Of a stretch of DNA of 64,000 nt, positions 44,801 to 59,800 are shown in pieces; the stretch's first letter is position 1, and each line of letters starts with the position of its first letter. The position numbers and the translations under genes were made by a program. The DNA is from Pipra filicauda (Eukaryota; Chordata; Aves; Passeriformes; Pipridae). The notes under the pieces are model-generated. The model had not been told where the DNA came from, searched no databases, and saw nothing but the letters and a program-made list of their open reading frames with translations. The DNA lies in the NCBI RefSeq assembly GCF_003945595.2, contig NW_024105098.1:1736001-1800000 (forward strand), read 5' to 3'.

Positions 44801-47800
44801 GCTCCAAGAGAATCCCAATGTTCTTTAGCATCTTTCTTAATAATTGTTTTCAAGCACACACACCTTGCTGTAGAGACAGCTTATTTCAGACCTTTTAAAA
44901 TATCTGTAACATCACAGAAAATCCTTAAGCAGCAATCCCCAGTTCAACAGACTCTGGATTCTTAAGTAAAACAGGGAATTTTTGGCAGTTGGTAACACCT
45001 GCAGTTCTGCTTGTCTATATCACTGGGGCTTACAAATCTCTGTGCTCTCATCTTTGAAACAGGTATTTTAAAGGGAGCACTAAAAACATAATTCAGAGAA
45101 AATAATCATTAGCTAGTTATTAAACCTCCAATTTTGTTCCTGAAAGCAATCAATCATGACAAAACAGAAGATATCAGACCAGAGACAAAAAAGAAATACA
45201 GGAGCTACACAAGCTGGGCATTACTGTTTGCAATTCCACAGTGCAAAGTAATTGATGAAAACTATGAACAGAACTGAATTCAACATTTGGTATGACATTT
45301 CATCCTACAGAATTGAATTTCTATTAGTTATTTTTTTATTTAGAATTCACCATCAACAGCATATTTACTAACCTTATATACTAGTCTTTTATGCAGTATT
45401 ACATCAAAAGCCTTCCTGAAGTCCAGGCAGATTAAGTCTACTGCTTCACCCCTCTCAGCTCTCACTGTCATCTCCTCAAAAGAAGTTAATCAAATTTGTT
45501 AAGCATCATCTCCTCTGTATAAATCCATGCTAATAAATCAGTTCATCCCTGATGCTACAATGCCTTCCAGTACAGAAGTCAGAGTCAAATATTAGACCAG
45601 TTTTCTTTTTTTTTTTAAATACAAAACACAATGTTACTTTCTCTTTCCAGAGAAACGCTTAAACTCTTTGTTACCTTTTCAAGACATTACTGCTCAGAAT
45701 TCAGCATTGTGGCAATTATTGCATTGGTAATGAACTAACATACTTGCTGTTACTGCTTTTCAACCCCGTTCTGCTTCCTCCTTGTCAACAGTTATTTCCC
45801 ACGGCATCTCAGAAAGGGAGAGTCAGAATGTTTACTGTACAAATCCAAAGTGGACAACAAAACTTTGGAATTTAACAGACATGGAGTTATACACAGCAGC
45901 AAAACTGTTAGACTGAAAAGAAAGAACCCAAGTCTACTTGGAGCCACCATGGATGACACACATTGAGTTACCAGGTGATCAGCTGAAAAATGAGTTGTTA
46001 TTACACCAGATCTAAAGCCATCTGACTCAGAAGTTAAACTTTTGAGTATATTATTGTTTCAATGCTACAGTTTGACCTCAAGCAAAGGATGCTTTTCCAC
46101 TGTACACCATAATGACTTCCTGTACACAAAGCAGAGATATTAAAGCAAGGAGCCATTTGTAGACTTGATCCCAAAAGATTCCATGACAGTTACCTACATG
46201 TCATATTAAAACAGATCTTCAGTGACAAAACCCAAACCCTGAGTCAACTGAGGTCTGCAACTAACTTACAAATAAAACTAGAGGTTCTTAGAGGCTTCCT
46301 CTGAGGTGTCTGATGCTTGAACCAGGAACGTGCTTTACAACTGCCCATCTAAACACACAGCAAATATTATAGAGGACACAATTATTTATTATTTCTGCCT
46401 ATAATTACTGTGGTGCTTTTCAGGGCATTTAAACTCTTAAGTGTTTAAGCTCAGCCATGTGCTTGCCCTTATCCTTAACACACAGAGTGAAAACTTCACC
46501 TTTCACTGTCTTTCCCTCCTACAAAACTTAAGGAACAACTTAATTTTCCTCCATGCAGAATTCAGAAGTAAATGCTAAAAATGTCAAACTAGTAATGTCT
46601 CCATTTTTTATCCCTGGAAGATTAAGAACATACAACTCCCATATTCACTCTCCTGCTGCAACGCTGATCACATAATTCTTTTTTAAGAGATCTGCTTTTG
46701 ACCAAACTACATCTCTTCCTTTCCCAAATATCAACTGGGGAAAAAAAGCTGACAGACTCTATTATGAAGATAATAATTCATTCAAAATTATTTACTAAGT
46801 TAAAAAAAACAACAGGAGAAAAATAAGCTGAATGTCACATCACTTTTTTCCACTATAGCCCCCTACCTCTTATTCATTTGAAACGGCTGCTCGAGCTCCA
46901 TCTACTCCAGAACATACCCTTATAAAACACTACACTGCATAAATGGCAAATAAAGACTTAACATACAACAAGTGGGCAACTAACTGAAGTCTAATATTGA
47001 CACTAAAAAGTCAGGAGGGAATATTCCACGTGGAATAAAGCCCCTCTGCTCTCAAACAGGAATCTATCCTAAAGTGAAGCATCAAAGCCCATTTCTTAGA
47101 CTGCAATTTGGGCTCTTAAAATCAAGTACAGGAGAATCATAAATTCATATACTCACATGAAAAATATTCAAACTGTCTTCATACACACCTACCAAAGATT
47201 AATTAGACCCCACAGGATTCTTAAAGTGAGTTTTATAAAGTATTATAATTAGAGATTAACTACATTGAGGAAACTCACTTGCTTCCTGCGGGCCAGTTCT
47301 TCTTCTTCCCGTCGTTTCCTCTCATCTTCCTGCTGCCTCCTAAGTAGCTCTTCTTGTTGCCTCCGAAGCTCCTCCTGCCTTTTCCTCTCCTCTTCCTCTC
47401 GTTTGGCCCTCATTTCCACTTCTCTCCTCTCTTGCTCTAGCTACAATTCACATAAAACTATACTCAGATGCAGGTAACGTATTCCTACACCATTTCTTAG
47501 GGCAACTCTGCTGAAATTACAGTAACAGCTTAACAGATGAAGCCTCTGACAGATACTCTCCCTTAACTGGCATTTTACCTATCAGCTGGCTGCCTACTGG
47601 GGTCAGATTCCTCAAGCAGTCTAGAAGAATTTTGGACAATTTCTGTTCTGTAACAAACACCAGTTCTCTAGTCAGTCTTTGCACATCAGCTCCTCAAAAT
47701 ACCCTCTGACTTTAGAAGCTTGTAGCGAGTTACTTTGCAGTGATCACAAAATAATCATTTTCAGGAAATGTACAGAATCAAACAGGTTCAAACTCACAAA

Positions 47801-50800
47801 AATAATTTAATACTAGAGTATGTGTGAAATAACCCTGGCAAATAAGACTCTTATGATTTCCCAAAACCAATGCTGGTGAAAAACACATGGCTTAAGAGAA
47901 CAACTACCTGCTCCCAACTCAGGGTTTGGCATGACAGCTCATGATGATCTCAGTTTAAAAGAGAGGTGGCTAATGAAGAGGTTTTAACCACAAATGTAAA
48001 ACACAAGCACTACTTCAGAGGTCAGCAGTACCTCCACAGCAATGGTTTTCACAAGCAGTCCACGAGGGTTTTGTAACTGGTTTTTATAACCCCTATTCTC
48101 TTTATGGTGCTTTCCATGAAAGTCTGGTCAAAATCACAGATTTTGACTAGATTGAAGAACTTGGTCTTCCATTGGCTCAAGAACCACAGTTACACTGCAG
48201 AACAGCAATCCCAACTTCTTACAGTACAAAACAGTTTCTGACCTTTGCAGCTTTGGCCTTCTCGAGCTGCTGAAGTTGTTCTAGAGCTGGTCCCTGAGCT
48301 GCAGTATCAATGGGCAGATCCCAGACACTGCTTCCTTCCCAGACTAGATAGTGGAGAAAACAAACATTGACAAGCAAAAATAAACACATCAACAAACATA
48401 AGTGAAAGGGCGAAATCCTGCACACGCTGTTACTACGTTTTATGAACTAAAATCATGATAACATGTGAGTCTTAGTCAGTAGAGGGCCACCTTATCTTTC
48501 TGCAGAACAAGGCTTGTCCATGTCTGAAGCAAGGCTGGGTCTCCTACAAAATTCTACAGAAAAACCAGCTATTCAAACTCCTCCCATCAGAGCAGAACAT
48601 CCTTAGAATATAACAACCCCTTCAGATCAAAGCTTCCCATAACCATCAAAAAATTACCATATTCTTCACAGCTCTCAAAATGGAACTTACACTGTGAGGC
48701 AAAGTAGGTTGATCCAGTTAAAAATAATGATGCAGAACTAATTTCCCCTGGTGTCAAAAAGGGAGTGATCATTTCAAAGATGCTGACTCTTACTGCATGG
48801 ACTTTTCTGAGTAGCCCTGGCACAGGCAAAGCCTCTTACCTGTAGGCTGTGAAGCTGACTGAAGTTCCCATATTGAGCCAGTGTCCGGCACTGACACAGA
48901 CCTTGTGACAGGTGGCATCATGTTCTGTTCAGATATTCTGCAATACCAACAGGGAGAGTCAACATGCCACTTCCAGGGAGAGAAGTGCTCTGAACACACA
49001 TGACACTCAGTAACTTGTAACATACTCCTTTCCTTCCACGCCTCTATTTAAAACAAAAATACCACGCAGACAACACCAATTGCTTGTGGAGCTCTTGCTG
49101 ATCTCATCCCTGCTGCCAAGCCAAGGGCTAAGCCAGCTACTGCTCCAGCATCCAGTACTGCAGAACTTGACTGGCAAAGCCATTCTGTACCAGCCCATCT
49201 GTCAAATAGGTACGATTTCAACTCTGAGATTTTTCCTCCTCGCTTCCATAAACACTCTCTAAGGCAAAGACTACATCTGTAAAGCAGTACTCAACATCCT
49301 GAACGGCCTCATATTCTTATTGCAATCTTTAAAATATGTAATGCTCCAATATGAGCAAACTCGACTAGGACAGGCTGCTGACAAGATGTAATTATTGTTA
49401 TATACAAGCTAGAGCATAGAAAGAATGGACTTCAGTTCAAGGCTGGGCTAACTCACCTCATCTTCAGGGCTTGGAACTGTTGCAAGAGGATAGCGAGCTG
49501 CTGCTGCTGCTGGGAGGAGAGGGCTGCCTTCTGCTGCTGAGCCAGCATCTGTGCATACTGTTGTCTTCAAAAGACAAGCAGAGAGTCACTGGGGTTTGCT
49601 CACTTATGCCCAGGTTACTACAGAATCATGCTCTGGGACTAATGCCCACTGACCCATATAATGTACACGCTAAGCACTAGTAGAAAGCACACAATGGGGG
49701 CTGGGAAAGAACCAAAATGTAAGGATACAACCAATTGGCCCACGTGACCAGAACCAAATTTTTCTTCACCTTCAACTATGTCACCTAGGTATTACTGCCC
49801 AACGTCCCTCTTGTAGGTTTGTGCAACACTACTTCCCTTCTTCTATAAATTCTATCAAGTTAGCTCAAATTAATCTGGGTTTGCTCCATGCCCATACCAT
49901 CAGTCTCTTCCACAGTATGCCAAGGCATTGCCTGGCACAGGGGCAGGCTCTCACCTCAAACTATAAGCTGACAATCAGTATTAAAAAAATATGATCACAA
50001 CACATGCTTTCAGGACCCCTTGAAGAAGTAGTCTGATTGTTTCCTTTCCTCCAAGCCACTACAAAACAAGTTGTCAGGAACTGGCCAGAACTGAACAACT
50101 GACAGCTTTGGCAAAATAGACTACAAACTTCTTTGACCAGCAGTTACCTCCTGCTGATCTTCAAAGAGCTGAGCAAGCAGACCAAAAGGAAGTTCCACCT
50201 TCTCCATCTCCAGTTCAAAAAACATCTGAAGTGCATTACTAGGACAGCTGGGATTCAGTCTGACCAGAACAGGTACCATACAGCAGCTCTCACCCAAGCA
50301 GGTATGTGTGACACAGAAAATGACTGACAAACATGCCTGAGGCAGCCACACTGTCCTACTCCTGCACACTGGGGACATCTCTGGTGTTTGGGGAAGCAGC
50401 TATTGCTGTTGGAGGTAGAGCACTCCCAGCCCCAGTGCCCAAGAAAACAATGACAAGAAGCTGAACCCAGATGACCAAAAATGCAGAGCAGAACACGGCC
50501 ACTGGAACACCTCTGGCACTTTGGGGAGTCTTACTGTATTAAAAGATGCTGATACTGGAGGTGCTGCATTTGGATCAGAGCCAACTCCTGCTGTCTAGTC
50601 AGTCGCTCTTGGTCCAGCTCGCCCTGTGTTTAGGAATAAAACACTTCATTATAATACATATATACATGTAAGAGCAGCATATTGCAAATGCAAGCAATGT
50701 AAGAGTTGTGCTTTGAACAAAAAAGTCAATAAAAGTGGAAAAATTGCAAGAGGCTGACAAAGCCTGTAGCACAGTGAATGAAATACACAGCACTCCTACA

Positions 50801-53800
50801 TGTTACAGGGCTAAACCTCCCAGCCACAGACACGGCAAAACAAACACTTTTAAACTTAGTCTCTTCTCTTACAAAGGTAATTTAACACCGAGTTCAGCCT
50901 CGGTGCTCAGAACACTTGCAATTCCAAGACAAAGCACCCAACAACTAAAGAATTCATTCCTATTTGTTACAGGACTATTTGAATACTCTGTCACACAATT
51001 ACCAGATGTGGAAGTGGTGCTGGGCCGGGAGTGAAGGGGACCCTGCCCCACATTTTCATGATGTCTCCAAGTGGCTGGAAAGTCTCATCACAGGCTCTCT
51101 TAACCAACAATGACATGGTGAAGTATCCAGCCTGGAACCACTCTGCCATCTCCTGATTACTGAATGGACCTGAAGGAACACCAACCAACACATGTTGCAG
51201 GGAAGGAGAAGCAGGGCTGAGTTCAGCACGTTGGAAACAAAGAGCACAGTGCTTGTTAAAGTCACAGTACCAGCACCAGCGGGTCCTGTCCGTCTCCCCC
51301 CTTGATTGCACAGACTGAGCCCCCAAGGCTGGAGCGTCAATGCCCAGATCTGCATCTTTACAGGGGTACAGCCCTGCCCCAGAGTCTCCCCCTGCACTGG
51401 AGGGGACAGGCCAGCACTGAGATGGGTGCTGTGGAGCCTGGCCCAGCTAACACCCTTCCTGCCTCCCAGCAGAGCTCATCCCTGCTCCAGGCTCAGCCCT
51501 GGGCTGACAACAGCCACAGTTCCCAGGCTGGCCCTTGGCAGCACCCACGAGCTGACAGTGCCAGAACCACAGTGCTGCTCTCCCCAGGTGCACTACACAG
51601 CTCATTCAACAGCCTTAGCCTGGTTCTACTCTTGCCTTCCAATTGGAGGAATTCATATGTTTTACAGAAGTTTTGCTTCTGGAACTCAGCAGATGAGCAG
51701 ATCCACCTCTGGATGGAAAATTACATTTGTTAAGGTAATGAGGATCCATTGTCTTTCCTTTCTCAAAAAGCTACATTTTTCCTTCTCTTCCTCTTTTTCC
51801 TGAGAAAGACTTCAGTAATTGCCTTCAAAGGAGGGCTCCTATACTAATTTTACATATCCAAATAGATACAAAGCCAGTAGAAAAAAATATTATTTAACCA
51901 AGTAAGAGCCACATAAGTTTTGCAAAAATGTTTTCTGAAAAGCAAGAACATTTAGCAACTCTTGCCTCCTCTGTAAGGAGTATCTCTAGAAGGCAATTCC
52001 TTTCAGAGAATATAAAACCAAAAGAGGATATTCCAAGAAAATAAAATTAGGTGGGAGTGTTTACTTCTGGAGGTCACATGCAAGGAAGTACAGCCAGCAG
52101 TGCCTGACATACTGTGTGAAGCAACTGAGCAAATATAAGCAGTTTATGGTTCACATCCTTTCAACTTAAAGGAGTGAGGAAAAAACCCTAAGGATGTGCA
52201 ATACCTGCAGACAAGAGATTGGCACAGATCCCATAAAAACACCCCCACCAATCCTATCTGGAGTCCACAGCTAAGGAGTCCTTCACACAGTGTGAAGCAC
52301 AGCAAGGGAGGAATTCACTGTTTAGCTGCATTTTTGGGAGGCAGATAAGCAGCTGCTAAAACAGAGTCCAGAGAGACCTCCAACAGAAAAGTACCTTCTG
52401 AAAGCAAAGATGCAAATATCTGTATGAAAGGCCTGCTCTAACTTTCATTGCAAAAAAAAAATAAATTCTTCAGCAAAAACTGCAAGCATGAAAGAGTTTA
52501 TTTGTATTCTATGAACTAACACTGCACTGGCTGCAAGTGCAATTTAAATTGAGATTCTGCATGAGCACTGGCTTATGGAAACTTGTTTCCTCTTTGCTCT
52601 AGATTCTAAACAAATTACCTTTCCCTGAATACTCAATGTCTTGAGGCTGAGCCTAGAAAACTGATTTCAACGTTTCTCACGGATTCTTCAACAAGATACT
52701 CGAGTGCTCACGTTCTTGGTTTGTTTCCACTGTTATCTGGAAATCTGAGTAACTGCTGGCATGAAAAACAGGTTTGAGTGCAGCCTCAATTTACAGAACC
52801 ACAAAGTGATGGCAAACCTCACCCACAACAAAGCCTAACTCTGGACATGAGGCCTGCTGAGCTGAGGGGGGCACTGATGGGTTGAAGATATTTGCAGAAC
52901 CCAATTCTAGAGTGGTAAAGTCCCTGTGCTGCTTTTGTAAAAACAAGTGCCAGTATCTGTTAGGGGTAATTCTGTGAAGAACTCTAACAATTCGTGAAAC
53001 AAAAGAGGAAGTGTAAAGGGCACAGACCTACCCTGAATTTCTCCTTGTGGATCTTTGTAGTACCACTTCTGCATGGCTTCATGGAACAGTGGCATAGAGG
53101 AACCCTTGGCTCTGTGCTCTTGAATTTTTGCTGCTAGTCTTTCATCATCCAGGGCACTGTCCTGCAGGTATGCCACCATCTTCTCTGCTTGCTGCAGGAG
53201 ACATCAAAATCAGCAAGGAATACAAGAGTTAGATGTGTGCTTACAGATCTGACAGTGAATGTGCCAAACACAACCACCTTGTGCTACCCAGTGCTCAGGA
53301 GCGGGCCAGGACTGCCAGGAGTGACTGCAACACAAACCTCGAGCTCTGCACCACACTGTCAGCATCCTCAACAAGCACAGTTCACCTGCTTAAGCAAAGC
53401 TTTATAACAACTTGCCAAGAAGGTATCACACAGTATCATGGTAAAAAATGCATATTTTAAACACACTGGACATACATACAGGCAAATCATAATGCTACTT
53501 TACAGTGATCATAAGCACTAGGGTCTCTGGCTTCTTAATACAGAGTATGGCACCCTGATCCATACTGCATAAAATACTACAAAAGCTTAAACTATTCTCA
53601 AAAAAAAAAAAGTAATGGAGAGAAGCAGCTTTCAGTACACACCGTGGATTGTAAAGTCTCAGCTGCATTTCTGATTTATGGGCTTCAAAACTTTTTTGCA
53701 TTCCAAATTCCTCCAGTCCCACGATTGTCAACAAGGAAGGAATGTGAGAAATTTTACCTGCTCTAGGTGTTTGAGGCCCTCTTCATCATCGGGATCAGTG

Positions 53801-56800
53801 GGAATGTTGCCCATGCCTGGAGCAGCTGTGACAGGTGTTTGAACTGGTCGCAGAGCAGGATTTGAATTGGAAACAGGAGGAGAAAGATGAGCAGAAGAAG
53901 CTGTGTCTGCAGAAATCTGTGGCAAAGGTTGAGCAAGAGAAGCCAAATCTAAAGAAAAATGTCAAAGTTAGTTCATTGTCTTTTCATTAACATAAATTAA
54001 AATGACTTTTAAGAACTTACTGTAGAGAATGCTAACAGCTCAAATTTAGCACCAAAGCAAAAGAATTTTCAGATGTCCCTGAATGTACTGTGTTTACAGC
54101 ACAGGCACCCAACCTCACTTGAGGGAACAAACAGTTCAGTTTAACAGTGCAGAACTCAGCACACCCATCCCCTGGCCACACCATTTGTCCAGACTGATCT
54201 GCTCTACCACAACGATGCACATCCCCAACTGGCTCACGTTTCTCTGAACTGCACCACAACATGAAGAACCAGTGCACTGCAAACACTTGAGATGGCATAT
54301 CCAACAAATCCTGTCTTTACAGACCAGTTGATGAATTCCAGCTTTTTATCACTGGAATCCAGTCCTTGCCTCCTCTAAGAGACCAAGAGAATGGGAACTC
54401 ACTAAATTTATCTGCCAAATTTCTTACCTTCCCCTCTGCTGGACATTTTGGCTGGAGGTGTATTCTCCGGTCGACTCTCTTTATCTTCTGTTTTTTCTGT
54501 TCTTTCTGGCACAGACTCTTCCTTCCTTTCAAAAAGGCTTGTCTGCAGCGGGTCTGGAGGCTGGGATTTTGGTGGGGTGTCTGACCTTGCAGCTGGAGAT
54601 GATGCCTGGGCTGCTTCTTCCCCAGCTTCTGTAAGATGGCACAGTTCTGTGTGACTGAATTAACGGAAACTCTACGCTGGCAGTTGCACCAGAAGTCCCC
54701 CTTACCTGCCACTACTCTTTCTGTTTTCTCCCCCTCTTTCTTGGTCTTTTCATGATCTTTGGCTTCTTCGTTGTGGCTCCCTTCAGAGTCGGATCTCTCT
54801 TCCCCTTCCTCCACAGGTCGGAAGTCCATCTCCTGTTCCTCAGGTATCGGCTCCTTCTGCACCTTCTGCAAAGCCAACACAACCGCCCGTGACCCACCCG
54901 ACAGCTCGGGACGTCGGTCACGGCCACCCAAGGCCCAGGCCAGCCCCTCACCTTTAAAGAGAGGAAGGCCCCAGAGGAGTCGAAGGTTCCCATCTCCTCC
55001 TCGGCATCCTCCAGGCACCACTCCGGGAGGCTGTCCCTGTCGTCGTCCATGCTGCCGCTGCCGCAGCGCACGCGCCGATAGCCCCGCTCGTCGTCGCGCT
55101 CCCGGAAATCGAACTCGAACCGGCGCCGCCGCTCCATGTGCTCCCGCCAGCCTGCGGAACCAGGAGAGGGAACTGCACCCCCAGCCCGGGCAGGGCAGGG
55201 CCAGAGCCGGGCGATGTCCCCACAGGACACAGCCCACCTACCGAGGGGCAACCTCAGGGCAAGGGAGAGGAAAGGACAATCCTGCCAACGAACATTGTCC
55301 ACGGCACGTCCCCGAGTTATAAACTGCACTGTGAGCACTAACAACCAAGCAAGGCTGAGAAAGCTGGGCTGCATCATCTACAGCACGCACCAAAATAAGG
55401 CAAGAAACACTAGTTGCTGATAGAATTTACCAGCCATCGTTGACTTAAATCTTTTCTGGCCCCTTTCTGTGTGTAAGACTTTGTATTTCCTTCCAGGCCA
55501 CCTGCAGAAGTCACGTCCTGAACGAAACATGCTTTTTGCCTCATGCCCTCAGAGATGCTTTTGTGCACATACATGAAAAATGGAGTGACAACTGTTCAAA
55601 TACCTTTAAAAGGACTGGAAAGTCTCTTGAATGGTCATTTTTTTAGCCATGGAATACCAAAACATGGAATGTTAAGAAGAAGGAAAACTTTCCAAATTCA
55701 AGTATAAATTTTATATCCAGAAGACACCTTCATTCAGCCAAGTTTCAAATCCTGAGTGCAATAATGCTATTTAAACTGTAAAGAACTTGCTGCTAAGGAA
55801 AACAAACTGGGAGTGAAAGGACTGTACACAGCTTTCCCTGCAGTAGAAAGCACCTTTGCCAGAAAGGTGCAAAGCAAAAATGAAACCACCTTAACTTTTA
55901 ATGCTTTTAGTGGCACTTGTTCTTTTCTGGAAGGGGAAAAAAAAAGAAAAAAATCTACTTCTTGCTCTCAATCTGTGCAATCAGTGCAGTCTCACTGTAC
56001 CAAATGGCTCCCTCCCCCCCCCCCCAAAAAAAAATCACAGTAAAGGAGAGAAATGTTGTCCTGTTTCATATGAAAATGAATGTTTCCACACTGACCTTAA
56101 TACCCTGAGTATTAATATTAGCCATGCAAAAACCTACCTTTGTATCACAAATATAGGAGATGTAAAACAAACCCCTTCTGGAAACATTATGAACTTCAAT
56201 GTTAAATTTTACAAAGGAAACACAAAAGGTTAGACTTTAACAAGGCCTTCACTATACCATATGTGCCTATTTGCAAATGATTCCACAGGATAACTTCATC
56301 TATGCTTCTAGAAATAAAGTATTAAACCATCAAATCAATATTCTGAGGCAACCTTTCAATGTCATTAAGGAGGGAGATTGAAGTGTGAGAGGTTGCTGAC
56401 AACCAGCCTGCATTTCTGATTAAAGCCATGGCCAGACATCTCATCACAACCAGGAACATCCAGGTCAGGTTTCCCAACACCTGGAAAAACAGAGCCATGG
56501 TCTGAGCCTGGCAATGCCATCCAGGGGCTCACAGATGGCTGAGCATCTCTTCTCCTCCTCCCTTCTGTGTGGAGCAGGAAAATCCAGGATTAAGAACTTC
56601 CTATACAGCCATAAACGGGCCATGTAGAGTCCCTGCATTAGAGAAAAGCCTCTGCTTTTCCACAGTTCACATCCCTACCGCAGGAGCAGAGGCTCCTCAC
56701 AGTACAACCCAGAAACAAGGCCTGGAAAGTGAATTTTAAGTATTTTGTTAATTCCAGGCGTCTTCAAAGTTCCAGTTAAGAACCATTTCCTCTGTTTGCA

Positions 56801-59800
56801 AAGATTTAGTCACAGCACCCTTTATACCCCCTCATTTTCAGAGCTGGGTGAAGCCTCTGTTTCTTAATAACCAACTGTGTTTGTAAAAGCCTAGTCAGAA
56901 TATAGGCACTAACTCAGGAGTGAAGTACCAGGCTGCCAACCTTTAAAACAAGCCAAAAGTAAAGATAAACGTTCAACCCTTATGCAAAGTTTTTTAACCA
57001 ACAGTTAGGACACAAACACAGCTTTAAATTCAGTCCTGTACTATCACCAGGTACCAGTTATATGATCAAGACTTCAAGTTACAAGACATAATTTTAAGCT
57101 TAATTTATCCCTTGTAATTCATGGTGACACTGTAGGTAGAAGACAGGACTACTGGCCACTGCAGGAAATCCAAGTACACATTAGCCTCAATTATTAACAG
57201 CTATTTCTCTCTTAAAAGTTATATTCTCTAACTTAGCAACGAAATTTTCAATGTATACTAAACTAACACTAAATACTTAACCAAAAAATAGTACACACTC
57301 TTTGGCATATGTTGCATATGAACCAAATTCTTATTTTGCTCAATTTTAGAGAAAGATTCTCCAATGTACTTCAGTTGCTTCAAGATATTTAACATGCACA
57401 AGGAACAATGCCCAAAAACTCAACTCTACCTGAATCACAAACTGATTCTGAAAATGGAGTGACCAAGATGATTCGAAAAGTCTTTCAAAAAAAAGCAGCA
57501 ACCAAAAAGTCTTTATGAGATTACAGTCTAAGGACTCTCCCAAATGCTTTTCAGGAAAAAGACCTTAACAGAGGTGTTTCAAGAAAGACACAAAACCGTA
57601 TCAGAGAGAAATTTTAGGCAAGAAGAACTGATTCCTATTTCTTAAGGAACACCTATACATCATTCAGTAGTTTTGAGACCAAACCAGGTTTGTACATGTA
57701 CGTGACAAAATGGACTCGCCTGGCAAATGTAAAAGGCAATCACTGTATGAATGCAAGGAACAACAGATAGAGAGGTATTAAATCATTAAAGATGGTTAAA
57801 AATTAAAAGAAAAAACCCTTAGATTTAGACTCACTGGCTGCTTCCATGGTCACACTCTTCTTGCAGACAGTTAACCCTGTCTAAAATCCCAGCAGGGATA
57901 CACAGAGCCAAGCCAAAGGAAGGGCCAGCTAAATGAATGACAGCCCTCTCAAGATATTTCTCTATTTTTAGCAGGACACATGATCAGTACTATTACCTAA
58001 CACCAGAATAAGTACAAAGCAACAGTTTAAGCCACGCCAATTTGAGTTAAACTCATTGTTTAAAGTAAAAATGAGATTAAAACCATTTTGATGGTGCTGT
58101 GGCTACTCCTCACAGGAGAATTCAAACCCAGCTCTGACTGAAGCCAATACAGGACAATACAGCTGTCAGCTCAGGCTATCACAAAATCAGCAACTTCTCT
58201 GCACATCCACAGATCTCTTAGAACAGGCTTTCAGGAACACCTGCTAGAACTAACTCGTAAGTGAAGTTCAGTTAGTTGTCTACTACACCGGACATTCAAA
58301 TAACCAGTAACGTTTTCCATAACAGAAGTAAGATAATTTTCAAAATCTTCCTCAGAAGATCTTCCAAAAAAAGCCCAAGACATGAATGAAATTCTGAACT
58401 TTGAGGTCTATGCTTCCTTTTAAGCTAAAGCATGTGGGCTTGTACTTGCCCAGCACTCCACTCCTCGTCCAAAGCTGCATCTGACCATCATGAGGTGCCG
58501 GCCTGCTGCCGTCTGACCCAGATAGCAAAGAAGCAGTGTCTAATGAACAACTGTGACCACACACTGGGGAAAGGAAAATTATTCAAAATTTGCCCTCCAG
58601 CCTTGCTCTAAATAGGAAACATCTGATGATAAATCTAGCCTTGTGCTCCTTGATAAATTTTAGTACAGTCGAGCAGCTGTTTTGAGGGCAGAGCAACACA
58701 GTTGTGGAGAGGGTTTGGAACAGAGGTGATGGGCACTCACAGCAATAACAGTACTCAAAGTCCTCTGAGGTGTTAAAAAAGGGCAACAGACTCATTGTAA
58801 GAGCAACTGGGACTCTTATAGAATCATAGAATCGATTGGGTTGGAAAAGACCTCCGAGATCATCGAGTCCAACCCTTGCTCCAAATCCAGTCCATTTACT
58901 AGATCATGGCACTCAGTGCCACGTCCAATCTGCGTTTAAAAATCTCCAGGGATGGTGAATCCACCACCTCTCTGGGCAGCCCATTCCAATGCCTGATTAC
59001 TCTCTCTGTAAAGAATTTTCTCCTGATACCCAACTTAAATTTCCCCTGGCGAAGCTTAAGCCCGTGCCCCCTTGTCCTAAACAAGTTCTTCTATTGAAGA
59101 ACTTGTCCACCTCAGCCCCAAAGGTGTCTCATGCTTCCTTTGCTTTCCTGTCAAGTGTAGCCAGGCTCAGGTGGTACCTTATCACCCTCCACAGCCACCT
59201 GAGAGGAGGTTTAGAGTGGATATCAGGAGCAATCTTCACTGAAAGGGTTGTCTAGCACCGGCACAGGCTGCCCAGGAAAGCAGTGGAGTCCCCATCCCTG
59301 GAGGGAATCTAAAAGATGTGTAGATGTGGCAGTTGGGGACATGGGTTAGTGGTGGCCTTGGCAGTCCTGGGGAACAGTTGGACTCAGTAACCTTGAAGGT
59401 CTTTTCCAAACTAAGCAATTCTATGATTCCCTGAAGATGTAACAGTAGAAGAGCCAGATCCTCCCTTGGTAGCCCAGAAGCCTTCTGCAGCCAAGATATC
59501 CAAACCCAGGATCCCACAACAGGTATGACTGAATCTTCTCCAAAGAGAAGGGAAATATATATGTATTTATATATAAATATATAAATTTAATGCTGGAAAC
59601 AAGTGAACAGACCTACCTTGTCAGGCCAGGGAAGGGCAGAGTGACACCAAACTGGTGCCTGACATTTATCAAGAAAAGACATCCTTTAACTATCTACAAA
59701 ATGCACAGGGCAATATATTTTGAGATTTTCCAAGGATGCCTCTTGGCATTGCGAACACAGCTGGAAAACTTGAAAAAGAGGTGGCTGACCAGAATGGTTT

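Noticed and set aside
54317..55237. 306-codon minus-strand frame as one exon
   Set aside because: It is readthrough across GIGYF2 exons 2, 3 and 4 and their introns; the individual exons have proper splice sites and human-like junctions.
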